From Hymenopus coronatus (Eukaryota; Arthropoda; Insecta; Mantodea; Hymenopodidae), in contig CM060886.1 in the NCBI GenBank assembly GCA_030762935.1, forward strand, positions 33,217,509 to 33,281,508: a DNA stretch of 64,000 nucleotides. Reading direction: 5' to 3'. The notes below the pieces were generated by a model that did no database searches, was not told the DNA's origin, and saw only the letters and a list, made by a program, of their open reading frames with translations. A program made the translations under genes and the position numbers. Below are positions 33,163 to 45,118 of this stretch, piece by piece. Positions within the stretch are counted from its first letter, which is position 1. Every line of letters begins with the position of its first letter.

Positions 33163-34038
33163 ACGAGGTGTGATAAAAAAGTTTCCGGAATGGTTTCGCA
33201 ACAATGCTGACGCGGTGATTTCTTTAAGTCTAACACAGACGGTACATGCAGCGTTCCTTCCCGATAAAAATGAGAGGTCACGTGACTTCATGTGACCATG
33301 TAGTGACGAGGTAGACCCTCTGAAGTGAACACGTGTTTTGCGTGTGCTGCGATTTTTCCGCGTAGTATAAATGTCAGATTACGAAGAACACGAAACAAAC
33401 ATAAAATGTTGCTATAAAACTGCAACAGAAGCTTATAAAATGTTAAGAACAGCTTATGGGGAGGAAGTTATGAGCGGTTTCCGAAATTTGAAAGCGGTGT
33501 GACATCAGTTAAAGATGAAGATCGTTCGGGACGACCCTGTTACAGCAAAACTGATGAAAATACCAATCAGGTGAGAGAAATGGTCTTAAATGATAGGCGC
33601 ATTACAATAAGACCCATTAAGGGAGAATGAGCGACGCAAACGGCCGGAGAAATGGAGGAGTGGTGACTGGTTCCTGCATCATGACAATGCGCTCGCGCAC
33701 AAAGCTCTTTCTCTTCACCAATTTTTGGATAAAAATAGGATGAATACTGTTCCCTATCTCGTCTATTCTCCAGATTTGGCACCAGTGGACTTTTTCTTTT
33801 ACCGCGACTTAAAATGCGGCTCCGAGGACACCTTTTTGAGGACATTGATGTCATCCATCGCGAATCGCAGAAGGCTCTGAACTTGCTGAAAGAAGAGAAC
33901 TTCCAGCAGTAGTAGAAGCGCTGGGACAAGTGTATCAACTCCCAAGGAGACTACTTCGAGGGTGACGGTGCAGATTAGACAAAACAAACTGTTGTGTAGT
34001 AATGACGTCATTCCAGAAACTTTGTGATCACAACTCAT
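33163..34038 (+). mobile_element. Mariner with a central deletion (876 bp)
   Basis: Inverted ends: left CACGAGGTGTGATAAAAAAG then TTTCCGGAATG; right reverse-complements to ATGAGTTGTGATCACAAAG then TTTCTGGAATG. A full mariner is about 1.3 kb, so about 400 bp are missing. A TA duplication is not clear at the left end. This family differs by its ends from the mariners at 8366, 22927 and 53928. Confidence 0.8.
33372..34000 (+). pseudogene. Mariner transposase remnant
   Basis: The start gives MSDYEEHETNIKCCYKTATE and AYKMLRTAYGEEVMS, the mariner helix-turn-helix N-terminus. A frameshift follows, then FESGVTSVKDEDRSGRP. The frame is open to about 33628, where the sequence jumps past the first catalytic Asp (DETW region is missing) to WFLHHDNALAHKALSL, holding the second Asp. 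YSPDLAPVDFFFYRDLK holds the third. Later frameshifts break the C-terminus. It cannot make an active enzyme. Confidence 0.8.
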
Positions 34039-34790
34039 ATAATAAGTATCTTGTTTATTACTGCTGTATGGATTAATATGCAGATATACGTTAATGGCAA
34101 TATGAATATTACGAGAAGAATAATATGTGATGAAGACGAAAGCAAACAGATGAAGTCCACGTGGCACAATTAATTAGGAGAGCTTCATGAGCTGGCATCC
34201 TCGGTTACACATTGAATCCCTTCTTTTACAACTGACCAGTTTGTTGGGAATTCTACCTGGAGAGTGGCATCAACGGCCACCCGTGCTAGCCACGAAACAA
34301 CAAAGGCCTTTTATTCGGTTAATTTAAAATGCATGCTTATTTGTCAAGAAATTTTCTATGTAGCTCAAATCTCTTAGATATATAAACGCAAGCAAATGTT
34401 ATTATAATAATTAATAATAACTAATAATGATAAGACACTCAAAAGAGTATGCAATAATATCGGATTTAAATAACGCAAGGCTTTTAAAATTCAGAGTAAA
34501 TATTATACGGGGACTATAGTGCAGTACCACCAATTTATCCTATTGGCCAGCAAGAAAGGATTTTTATTAGCCTCGCGGGATTCTCAGTAGCAATTGGATG
34601 AAAAGACGGTGGCGAACATACAAAATGGTCAAGTTAATGATAAAAAAATTTCGTATTTGAGATACTCAGTTTAAAAACAAACAAGGTGTGGGGAGAATTT
34701 TAGTGTTCGAATTTTACAAAATACGACTCTAACGTCGCATAAATCTATTATCATAAAAGGGAAAACAAGGAGACTACTTGTGATAATTTT
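34039..34790. other. Unassigned stretch
   Basis: AT-rich, with no recognised repeat. A short TAATAATGATAA-like tract is present at 34405-34435. Confidence 0.4.
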
Positions 34791-34964
34791 AATTGTCCAT
34801 CATAGTTGCCTATGCTATGAATCCTTGCACTTAAACTACTTATAACATTGAAGTCGCCATTGGGGTTGTCATCTCAAAATAATTTTAGATCACCTTGTGG
34901 TTTACCGGGAAACATGCGAGTCAGTTGAGAAATTCAATGCTGTGCCAGCATGTTACCATGGCAG

Positions 34965-35035
34965 CTCAGTGGTAGAGCAACGAACTAGACACCGGAAGAT
35001 TCGTGGCTCAAATCCCAGCTATGGCATTGCATTTT
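34965..35035 (+). repeat. tRNA-like SINE core, unit 1
   Basis: A box GCAGCTCAGTGGTAGAGCAA and B box TGGCTCAAATCCCAGC. The acceptor strands (ACCATGG / CTATGGCA) pair partly. The T arm is mismatched, so it is called a SINE head rather than a functional tRNA. Confidence 0.6.
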
Positions 35036-35259
35036 TGTCTTACCCTACCTATCCAATTCCTGTTCTACGCACGGTTTCTGTGAGAAAACAATTAAAATTA
35101 TCACAATTGTCCATAATAGTTGGCTATACTATATCTCCTAGGACTTAAAGTACTTACAGCATTGCAAGTCACCATTGGGGTTGTCATCTCAAAATAATTT
35201 AATAGCATCATGTGGTTTACCAGGAAACAAATTGAATGCTACGCCGGCAAGTTGCCATG

Positions 35260-35328
35260 GTAGCTCAATGGTAGAGCAACCGGCTAGAGACCGGGATATC
35301 CATGGTTCAAATCCCGGCTATGGCATTG
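35260..35328 (+). repeat. tRNA-like SINE core, unit 2
   Basis: TGCCATG and TATGGCA can form a seven-pair acceptor-like stem (one G-T pair). GCTC/GAGC forms a D-like stem and CCGG/CCGG an anticodon-like stem with loop CTAGAGA. The T stem (CATGG / CCCGG) does not pair properly. It is better preserved than unit 1 but probably not a working tRNA. Confidence 0.55.
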
Positions 35329-35569
35329 AATTTTTCAGTCTGACTCTACCTATCCAAAGAGACTGTTGTTTTAACAACATATGGAACAGCACCAATATAA
35401 GAAGTTATTTTAGTTCCACAGCTGATCACTCATGAAGCTATACTCAGACGTATTCGCCGTGAAAGGTTCCAAATCACACATGAGAAGAAATTGTTTATAC
35501 TTGTAATAAAATATTAAAGCTCCTTTGCACGATAGTAATGTGAGGTAGAAAAAGAAATTCATTCAATAT

Positions 35570-35950
35570 TTATTACTTTCTAAACAAGATAGTCTATACC
35601 ACTCAAAATAATATATAGATATTTTACCGCAAATACACGTTTAGAGATACCTGAAAGTATTATTTTGGAAAAGGCTTCGTGTGTGTGCTTATGTGAATAG
35701 CAACGCTCAAAAACAAAATCAAAGTACCAAACTTTGTATTTAAATTTGACTTTTTGCCGGATGCAAGACGTAGGATTCCTTCAATGAATTTCATCATTCT
35801 TTACAGAAAGAATGTGAGATTCTATTTTCTCCGAAATGACTCAAAATATTTAAAATATTACATTCTAAGAGCTGTATTCATAAATTATACACATAGAATT
35901 CTTCTACAAATGCCTTATGAAGCCGTTATTTTGTATAATTATGTATAACA
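35570..35950 (-). repeat. Old HPR 3'-half fragment
   Basis: TTACTTTCTAAACAAGATAG, ATATTTTACCGCAAATACACG, TTCGTGTGTGTGCTTATGTG and GTACCAAACTTTGTATTTAAA follow HPR minus-strand order with strong divergence. Confidence 0.65.
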
Positions 35951-36469
35951 GAGAAATCACAGAGAGAAACAGAAATTTCTGAAGAAAACAGATTAAAAGA
36001 AATGGTAACTAATTGCTTTCATAAAATCGTGTGTAGGACAGAGTTGGAAAGCGTAAAATCAAATTTGGTTGAAGAAATCAATTCTGGTTATAGCGTTGTA
36101 TTTTCAGTCCGATGCTGCCTTTCTCCCTTTAAAAAACATTTATGCTAAGTAAAGTTTTTCTAGCATTATTCTTTCGAGATAGACTTGGTGCTTCTTGCTG
36201 CTTCAAAGCTCTCTCCTCTCCTCCTCCTGTTCTTTTCAAACATAGTTAAGCCGTTTAGCCTGTTCCAGCTCCAGTTTCGCTCTTTCCATGTATTTCTTAG
36301 TTGTTCTGGGTTAAGTCATAGTTTTGTTTGCTAGGAATATTCTGCATTTGGTATTTTGTTCTTTCAATCGCTTTAAATGTCTTTTCAATTAGTTCTGTAT
36401 TCTACAGATTAGTGTATTATTTAATAATTCTATATTATTTGTCTTATTTATTTGTATTGCGGATCGTTT
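35951..36469. other. Unassigned stretch
   Basis: No recognised content. There is a pyrimidine-rich part at 36180-36250. Confidence 0.35.
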
Positions 36470-36803
36470 ATTTAGCGTGGTGGTAGCGTTGCTGCTTACC
36501 AAGAGAGACACTTGAGTTCGATTCCCAATACCGGTGTAGGGATTTTTTCCCCACAGGAAGACGTGGAACGGGATGCACACAGCCTCGTGAGATGCCTGGG
36601 GGGGGGGGGCAATAGAGGAGCTGCTTGATGGTGAAGTAGCGGCTCCAGCTCATGAGGACCGCATTAACCGGTGGGGGGTTTGAGCCGCTGATCACGTCTC
36701 ACCCTCCAATACTACACACATTTATGACGTCTGTCATGGACAGGGATGGGAGATGCAGTGGCCGGGCGGTAGGCCAAGGTTCCTTGTGAGCTGTCGTGCC
36801 ATG
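36470..36803 (+). repeat. SINE-2, full-length copy
   Basis: Head TTTAGCGTGGTGGTAGCG and B box GAGTTCGATTCCCAATACCG. Body with a G10 run at about 36600 in place of GGGGAGCC, then GAGGAGCTGCTTGATGGTG and the terminal GTGAGCTGTCGTGCCATGG. Confidence 0.88.
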
Positions 36804-38049
36804 GAGTTATTTATTAATTGTTTTGTTTTTCGTTTGATTTGGTCTAAATGGTTGTGGGTATATAACATTTAATTCCTGATGTCTGTAAACGTTATTATTT
36901 CTTTATATATTTGTGTTGTTCTTTCTTTGTCCGTGTTTTTGATGTATTAAGGAATGATAGCTTACTATATGCTTAGAAACAGTAGAGTATTTTTATCAGC
37001 AAGCTTTGCTTAAAACCATCATTAGAGTAGTTTGAAATAAATAAATATTTTGAAATACATGTTTTATGACTTGGACACAGAAATTCCTCATTGTTATATG
37101 CTTGATCACATGAACATAAAGAACATCTGCATATAAATACGACTCTCTTACTGAAGCATTTAGGGGTCATTTTAAAACTTAGAAAATAGATTAGCTTTAA
37201 AACTTTTACCCAATAACTTTTTATTAAAATATATAATCAACCCATTTGTTGCAAAATAGTGTAACATTTGAGAAAAAACATCTTTATAAGCCTAAAATGC
37301 CTGTTTTAGAGTCCCAAATATCCTCCAAATGGGCTAAAAATGTGTTTACAAAGAGCAAAATGCATGCTACATACCCGAGTCTTAAGCATATCTGTCCTAC
37401 AGACCTAAACACTCTCCAAATGGTATGAAATACTATTAGAAGCATTTGAAGAAATTGCATTAGCACTCAAAACCCTTTAAAAAGTGTTATAAATGATCTG
37501 CAAACACTCAAAAGCAGAAGAAAACACTGCAAAATAGTAAAAAAGATTCACAGAAATCATCCACATTACACAGGAAAGTGTTAAATACTAGTTAAAATTC
37601 TAGGAAAACAATAAAATGGCAGTAAAACATAACAAATGAGCTTAAAAGCACCACAAAGGACTGAAAAATACATTCAATGCTCTGAATAAAGTTTAGGTTG
37701 CCTCTTCTTAGCATGACTCATTGAATTCCCTCTCTCTCCCATTCATGCGCATTAGCCCCTGATGGAGAACCGCGTCTTTTTAACTGCTCTCGTGCTTGTG
37801 TATCTATAGACCCTAAACCTATCGTAGCACCTACAAGTTTAATTGCAATGATTGGGTTCAGTAAACTTTTATAATAATAACGGCCTCTAACTAATTATTT
37901 TACATCGTGCAAATACGTTGTTCCAAAACTAAACAAACTGAAATATGTGAATAGTAGGTTGTGTTTTAATTTGCATGAGACAGTGTACGAATATAAAAGT
38001 CATATGCTACATTCATATGCTCTATCCATTCTTCAAACTACTATAAAAA
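36804..38049. other. Unassigned stretch with an A-rich plus strand
   Basis: Between about 37240 and 37680 the plus strand is strongly A/C-rich and T-poor, with loosely repeated AAAATGC and CAAAAG motifs. This may be a very old tandem array. No coding potential is recognised. Confidence 0.4.
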
Positions 38050-38320
38050 CCTGATGTGTTTCATTCATGACCTTCTCTACATCTCTGCAAAAAACAATTG
38101 TTAAAAAGCTTATTCTTCTATTTACTTCATGCTAATCGAGAAAAGATAAGCAGAAATAGTTTTATTACTTGCTTCTGGACTACCATAGGTTAAAGTGATA
38201 GTCAAAAGCTGGTTACTATGTGACTAAAGTTCCTTTGTTTGTATGGGCAGGAGTAAACAAACAATTTGTGAGAAAAGTGTATTTTAAAGCTGAAACAAAT
38301 AACAAGGCATATCTAAAAAA
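38050..38320 (+). repeat. HPR repeat, 5' part of a copy split by another HPR
   Basis: Starts CCTGATGTGTTTC and runs to ATATCTAAAAAA, where a second complete HPR begins. The copy resumes at 39198 with CGATCAACTCCATG, exactly the sequence expected next. Confidence 0.9.
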
Positions 38321-39197
38321 TCTGATGTGTACCATTCACATGACTTTCTCCATATCTCTGCAACAAATAATTCTTTAAAAGCTTATAATTCTATTTACTT
38401 TATGCTAATCAGATAAAAAAATTAGCACAAAATATCTTATTTCTCGCATCCTTGTAAGTAGAAGCTAAATAAGGGACAACCGTAGGTTAAAGTGATAGTC
38501 AAAAGCTTGTTACTATGTCAATGAAGTTCCTTTGTTTATATGGATAGGGGTTGACAAGTTCCAGTATGAGAAAAGTATACGTTTTTCATAGCAGAAACCA
38601 AAAATAAGGAATGTCACAAAAACGACGAACTCCACGAAAAAAATGTATATAACATAAATTGTGTGTTTTAATGTGCTCTACATTTTTTGTGTAGTAAGGT
38701 TTTGTCCATCTCTTACGGTTTAGCAGTTATTCAAAATTCAGTAAAATTCATCCAGAATAAACTACTCTTCGGAGGCTATTCCCAGAAAATTCAAGATATA
38801 CATTTCATTTGCCAGATAAATATGTTTAATATCCGAAATTTTCATCAAAATCGTTAGAGCCATTTTTGAGAAAATCAAAATTTTCGAAAAAAGTTCCATA
38901 TAAAGGGTAGTTAGGGGTGGGGGTATTTTTCTGAAAATCTTCGTGTCGCATCCCTGGAAGATACTAAACTTAAATACCAAGTTTGGTATTTTAGCTACTT
39001 TTCGTTTTTGAGTTATCATGTTCACAGACACACGGACACACACACACACACACGGACCTTTTTGTGAAAATGCTTTTTTTTGGATATTGGGGACCCTAAA
39101 ACATATATTTCCGGTGAAATCTCGGTATCGAATTTTTGGTGGAGTGCAATACTTTCTCTATACACTATGTACATAGTGCGTATGGAGAAAGTAAAAA
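38321..39197 (+). repeat. HPR repeat, full length, inserted in another HPR
   Basis: TCTGATGTGTACC to GGAGAAAGTAAAAA, 877 bp, same orientation as its host copy. A CA microsatellite lies at 39040-39053. It gives an empirical definition of the element's ends, apart from ambiguity over the A-run. Confidence 0.92.
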
Positions 39198-39770
39198 CGA
39201 TCAACTCCATGAAAAAATGTATATAACATAAATTGTGAGTTTTAACGAGTTCTATATTTTGGGTCATGTTAGATTCTGTCTACCTCTCACGGTTCATCCA
39301 TTATGCAAAATTCCGTAACATTCATCCAGAAAAATGTAGAACAGAGGCTATTTTCTGAAAATTCAAGATATAAATGTTATTTGTCAGGTACATATCTTTA
39401 ATATACGGTATTTTAATGAAAATCGTTAGAGAAATTTTTAAGAAAATCAAAATTTTCCAAAAAAGTTCAATGTAAAGAGTAGTTTGGAGTGGTGGGATTT
39501 TTCTCAAAATCTTAGTGCCGCATCCCTGTAAGATACTTAACTTGAATACCTACCAAGTTTGGTATTTTACCGACTTTTCGTTTTTGAGTTATGGTGTTCA
39601 CAGACACACGGACACACACCCACATGCGGACCTTTTTCTGAAAATGCTCTTTTTGGTTACAGGAGACCTTAAAACATACATTTCCGGTGAAATCTCTGTA
39701 TCGAATTTTGAGTGGAGTGCAATACCTTCTCTATACACTATGTATGTAGTGCGTATAGAAAAAGTAAAAA
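39198..39770 (+). repeat. HPR repeat, 3' part of the split copy
   Basis: Continues the copy that began at 38050 and ends at the palindrome with TAGAAAAAGTAAAAA. The next HPR fragment starts at the adjacent base. Confidence 0.9.
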
Positions 39771-39868
39771 TCTGATCTGTTCCATTCACATGACTTTCTC
39801 TACATCTCTGCAACAAATCATTATTGAAAAGCTTATGCTTATACTTACTTGATGCTAATCTAGTTTTT
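39771..39868 (+). repeat. HPR 5'-end fragment
   Basis: TCTGATCTGTTCC through ACTTTCTCTACATCTCTGC to GATGCTAATCTAG. It is fused to an opposite-strand internal HPR segment. Confidence 0.85.
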
Positions 39869-40325
39869 TCGAAATTTTTGATTTTCCCAAAAATGGCTCT
39901 AACGATTTTGATTAAAATATTTTGTATCAAACATATTTACCTGACAAATAAAATGTATATCTTGAATTATCTGGGAATAGCTTCTGAAGACAGCTTTATT
40001 CTGAATGAATGTTGCGGAATGTTGCATAACTGGCAAACCGTAAGAGGTAGACAAAAACCAACGTAAGAGAAAATGTAGGGCTCGTTAAAACACATAATTT
40101 ATGTTATGTACATTTTTTTTCGTGGAGTTGATCATTTTTGAGATATTCCTTGTTATTGGTTTCAGGTTTAAAATGCTTATACTTTTCTCATACAGGAATT
40201 TGTCAACTCCTCAACATACAAACAAAGGAACTTCAGTCACATAGCAACCAGCTTTTGGCTTTCACTTTAATCTATGACACTCTCCTAGAAGCAAGTAATC
40301 GCCCTATTTCTGCCAACTTTTAGAA
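39863..40325 (-). repeat. HPR internal segment, inverted relative to its neighbour
   Basis: TTTTTTCGAAATTTTTGAT to CTTTCACTTTAATCTATGAC and TTTCTGCCAACTTTTAG. Neither hairpin nor CATCAGA end is present. With 39771-39868 it forms an inverted-repeat-like composite. Confidence 0.85.
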
Positions 40326-42716
40326 TACCAAGTCCTACTTTCGTAAGTAATAACCCTAAGATTGGTAATTAAATGTTAGTATGTTTATGATGAAAATTAT
40401 TAGAAGTATCAATACAATATTGTCTAAGTATTTAATAAAGATAGCATCTTCATGTGAAAAACTACTATTTTTCCTATAGAAGGCCATTAGTTTCCAATTT
40501 TATTTGATATTACCAAGCTATATTTCATTTTTATATACAATGTAATAGATTTAACAAATTATTTTCTGAATTTGTGGCTATCAAATTCTTAGTCGTCTGC
40601 AGAATGTTTTCAGAAATATTTTTAATGTAATGCATAAATTTTAAAATGGTCGGTCATTTGTGCAATTATTCCGAAAATAAGAACATTTGGATGTAGCATA
40701 AAACGCAGTACTATTTTATACCTAGATATCGTAATCTGAAACATTTTGAATTTTACTTGTGAGTGCTGGTTTCTGGCAACCTTTCGTACAGAAATAAACT
40801 TATGAAGCGCAAAGTTCTATGTACTGCATTGCTTTTAGTTTAGAGACAAGCGTATGCCAACGTAACAGACTTTAGATATCTTAAAGAAGGTCTAACGCCA
40901 TCTAGGTGTTTAAACGCTTTGTAAAATGTAGCGTTCAAAAGTTTTCATTCTTGTAAATAACTGCCACGCCGTCCGCTCTACCAAGACCCGATGAAGAAAC
41001 TATGGGAGTCGAGAAAGAGGAAAACAAGTTGAAAGAAAATTAGATTTTCCAGAAGGAACTGCTGCTGTTGATAATCACGAATTTGCATGTTATTCCTTCA
41101 GGCTATTTCATCCTTCATAAGAGTTAAGGAAGCCAAATTAAAAGTGACAATGAAAAGGTGTTCTAGAATTCTTACTTTTGTGCATGTTTCTCATAGCGAG
41201 TTCATAGCCTACTAAACAAAATGAAATAAATGTCTATGCGGGGAAGTAAGATTATACACCACAAGCTACGCTTTAAGAAGGCTACCCTATGATTCCCAGA
41301 AGAAAGCAGACGAGGAAACCATGCTGCGCTTCTATTCTCATAAATTTGTTTAAAATTACACACGCGCACATACGCGAGCGTAAACCTAATAATTCATGAT
41401 GGATATATATAATGTAAATAATATAGTATAGACTTCAGCACATTTTTTCCGTGTTCTTTGCAACCAATAAAACTGACAGGTAGAGTAAGTGATAAATAAA
41501 GCTCCCTTTTAGGTTCCATAGCCTACACGGTGCGGGCTATTAAATTGATATTGGTCTCTACAGGTGAAACCTAATTGGCCTTCAGCGTAAACATACACAC
41601 GTTGAGGTATACTCTCTTCCAAAAGTAGCTCATTATTTGTATTGACATTATATGCATCGCTTTAACTCATAAAGTAACACAATTAAACAATTATTTCATA
41701 ACATGAATAGTAAATAAAACGTTTTGTACTTTTACAAATAAAAGTATAAAACTTTTAAGGATAATAATATGCAGAACTTTGAAAAGACAATGAACATAAA
41801 AAAACCAAACCCATTTAGAATTCCCTGCAGTGAATTACAAGTCACATTTTTATTGTATCGAAAGAAAAGGCTCTCCTGCTACCACTCTAAATATGTTTGA
41901 ATCATCCACTAGTTTGTTTATTGTCGAACGCATAACCATTCGTATATTCGATATTTTTCAATCTGAGCTCTCTCTCGTGTTCACTGGTTTATCTACTAGC
42001 AGGAACTGAAGGAAGCCTGGCAGTGAGCAATGCGATTAGAAACGGGCTCTATAAACCACACCTCCTTCATCACGTCATAGTTAGACTCCGTGTGCACAAA
42101 TCTCAATCCAGCAATTTCGTAACCCCGAACCAAGTTCTGTGATAAATCCATAATTGTCAACAAAGGGATGAGACCTTAATATAACCGGTTACACATTTTT
42201 TTTTTATTTTAGACGAAGTTCTAGGAGTATTTAAATGTAACAACAGGAGTTTTAGTTAAGCTACCTCTAATAATTTATTGGCCATAATATTTGTAGACTA
42301 TTTGCGATACAAAAAGTATTTAAATTTCAAAATAATATTAAATTTTTTACTTTATGAATGTCTATTAAAATAAAAACAATGGTATTTTATGGACCATCGT
42401 TAAAGCAAAATTTGAGTCATTTTTCATTGAACAATAGTAATAGCTTATTAAAAAAATGTAAAAATAAATTAAAAAAACCAAAAAAATAAACGTAAACGCA
42501 TATAAAACTGAACTACACACATTCATAGAGTCAAAGTGGGGTCCCTCAAATCTGCAATTAAAACAAGACCAAACAGAAGAAATGGAGGTTTCAAGCAATA
42601 TAGAAAGTATTAAAAGAATTTAAAGGATTAAAAATTAAGCAATAGAATAAAAAATAAGAAAATACGAAAATGTTTGAATGTCTAGAGTATAATTCATATG
42701 ATAGAAAAGGAAAAAA
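40326..42716. other. Unassigned 2.4-kb stretch, possible unique DNA
   Basis: No repeat family of this window occurs here. Open frames are short and unremarkable. Segments around 40840-41100 and 41870-42150 are less AT-rich. This is one of the longest transposon-free parts of the window. Confidence 0.4.
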
Positions 42717-43564
42717 ACTGATGTGTTCCATTCACATGACTTTCTCTACTGTGTAACAAATTATTGTTAATAAGCTTATTCTTCTATTTACTTCAGGCTA
42801 ATCGAGAAAAAATTAGCAGAAATAGTCTTATTACTTGCTTCCTTGCAAGTAGAAGCTAAATATGGGAGTATCATATGTTAAAGTGAAGTCAAAAGCTGGT
42901 TACTAGGTGATTAAAGTTCCTTTGTTTGTATGGATACGAGTTGACAAATTCCTGAATGAGAAAAGTACAAGATTTCAAAGCTGAAACTAAAAACAAGGAA
43001 TATCTCAAAAACTATCAACTCCTCGAAAAAAAAGTATATAACATAAATTGTGTGTTTTAATGTGCTCTACATTTTTGTGTGGTAAGTTTTTGTCCATTTC
43101 TTACGGTTTCGCAGTTATGCAAAATTCCTCCAGAATAAAGTAGTCTTCAGAGGCTATTCCCAGAAAATTCAAAATATACATTTTATTTGTGAGGTAAATA
43201 TCTTTAATATACGATATTTTAATCAAAATCGTTAGAGCCATTCTTTAGATAGTCAAAATTTTCGAAAAAAGTTATATGTAAAGGGCACTTTGGGGTGAGG
43301 GGATTTTTCTCAATATCTTCGTATCGCATTGCTGGGAAATACGAAACCTAAATACTAAGTTTGGTATTTTACTGACTTTTCGTTTTCGAGTTATCGTGTT
43401 CACAGACACACAGACACACACACGGACCTTTTTTTGAAAGTACTTTTTTTTGGATACGAGGACCCTAAAACATATATTTCCGGTGAAATCTCGGTATCGA
43501 AATTTTTGGTGGAGTGCAATACCTTCTCTATACACTATGTAAATAGTACGTGTAGAGAAAGTAA
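42717..43564 (+). repeat. HPR repeat, full length
   Basis: Starts ACTGATGTGTTCC and ends at the palindrome with TGTAGAGAAAGTAAC. All internal blocks are present, with a CACACA tract near 43406-43421. Confidence 0.9.
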
Positions 43565-44689
43565 CAATGACTAGACCAGTGTTTGTTGAAGACTAATGAT
43601 ACTATGAGGACAGTGAGGCACCTGTGATTAAAAAAAAAAAAAAGAACCCGTAAACTGCAGAGGATTTTGTTATTCATTTGATAAATTTAATCACAGCCTA
43701 TGTCTCAGTTCTCCAAAGCAAATAGCGAATGACTCGCCACAATTTGTATTTTGGATACTTAAACATAAAATTAAGAAGCTTCACACTGCGATAAATTGAA
43801 TTTGCTATTATTGTGTCCAATTATTTAGGTATTTAAATACCTTCAAACGCTTTCACCTCCGGGTTAATTATAAAACATTAAATATTTCCGGGCTGGAAGG
43901 CTGTGTTCTATACGTGAAATTAATAAGACCCGAAGGCTCGGTCACCTTTTTGGTTGCCATTTGGTCAGCTGAGCACTAACTGTCAACAAAGTAGCGTCGC
44001 TTCACAGTTTATAGCTCAGGCCAAGTAGGAGAGCTTTATAATTGATGGGTTTGTAGTGGTGTGCTATCGACGTGTAGTAGAGCTTAAATTGTTCTTCTTT
44101 TAATTGCTATTGTTGGAATACTTTGTAAATCACAATCGTTTGTAAAAGTCAATCGCTTACTATGAAGCATATTATAATACTGCTGATATGCCTGCAGGAG
44201 TATCTCAAACGTTCTCGGGGTGAGAGAGGAGAAAACTTGTTTGGTTAAGGGAGAGTGCTACTTATCTTTGTTTATCTCTTACTGCCCCTTCAGTTGGTGT
44301 TAGTCAATTTATAACTGGGCAGGCAACTGCGTCATAGTAGTAAGCATTATATGCGATAACGAAGGGCATACAACAGGATAAACCTAAAATGAATAGAGAA
44401 AAACAAAAAAAAATTAATTTGAGTCTGAAGTAGTAAAATTTGAATGAAGAGAATAGGATGACAGGCCGACTTAAAATCAATAGAAAAAATAAAGAAACTC
44501 GTTGAATTTTAACTATAGAAATTGACAATTTTTCATGATTGAAATATTTTCTAATTATATTTTTAGTGTAATCAAGAAAAAAATGAGGATAACAATAATA
44601 AAGGCAATTTGTAAAAGATAAATAAGAATTATTACATACAATTAATGAAAGAGAGCCCTTAATCGTTTAGTGTGGAAAATAAATAAATG
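43565..44689. other. Unassigned 1.1-kb stretch
   Basis: No family is recognised. Segment 43900-44060 is GC-richer. An A13 run lies at about 43630. Confidence 0.4.
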
Positions 44690-44957
44690 AATGTCGTGTT
44701 ACATATGGACGCTCTTTAATAGCAGTGGTTCTCAGCGTCCCATTCTAAATTGGGCGTGAAAGACCGCTTAATTTTGCCCAAGGCCTCTCAATCAGGCTTG
44801 AGGTTCTTTTACGTGCCGACAAACGGCTATACTTCCCTTCCGAAGGAAGCCATGCTAAGGACTTTTACGCCCGAAAAAATCCATCGTCCTCCGCCGGGTT
44901 TAAACCCGCGACATTGGGTGTATGAAGTTAACATGAAAACCATTACACCACGGAGAG
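44690..44957 (-). repeat. SINE-1, near full-length, minus strand
   Basis: On the minus strand: head CTCCGTGGTGTAATGGTTTTC (A box), B box GTCGCGGGTTTAAACCCGGC, body and 3' end GCGTCCATATGTAACACGAC. Its head abuts the truncated plus-strand copy at 44958. Confidence 0.88.
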
Positions 44958-45118
44958 GTGTTGGTCCCGTGTCGTAGATTTACGGCACGTAAAAGAACCT
45001 CAAGCCTGATAGACTGGCCTCTGAGCAAAATTAAGAGGTCTTTCACGCCCAATTTAGAATGGGACGCTGAGAACCACAGTAGTTAAAGAGCGTCCATAAA
45101 TAACACGCCATTTACATT
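44958..45118 (+). repeat. SINE-1, head-truncated, plus strand
   Basis: GTCCCGTGTCGTAGATTTAC to GCGTCCATAAATAACACGCC. It lacks the tRNA-like head and forms a head-to-head inverted pair with the preceding copy, with about 160 bp of complementary sequence. Confidence 0.88.

Larger units (their letters stand above)
34791..35415 (+). repeat. Two-unit tandem duplication (period 314 bp) with tRNA-like cores (SINE-4)
   Basis: AATTGTCCATCATAGTTG at 34791 recurs as CAATTGTCCATAATAGTTGG at 35105, and the similarity persists through CACCATTGGGGTTGTCATCT to the CTACCTATCCA end. Each unit contains a tRNA-like core. Confidence 0.85.

Noticed and set aside
35260..35328. Functional tRNA gene
   Set aside because: The A and B boxes and acceptor stem are present, but the T stem does not pair and the same unit is duplicated and dispersed, so a SINE head fits better.
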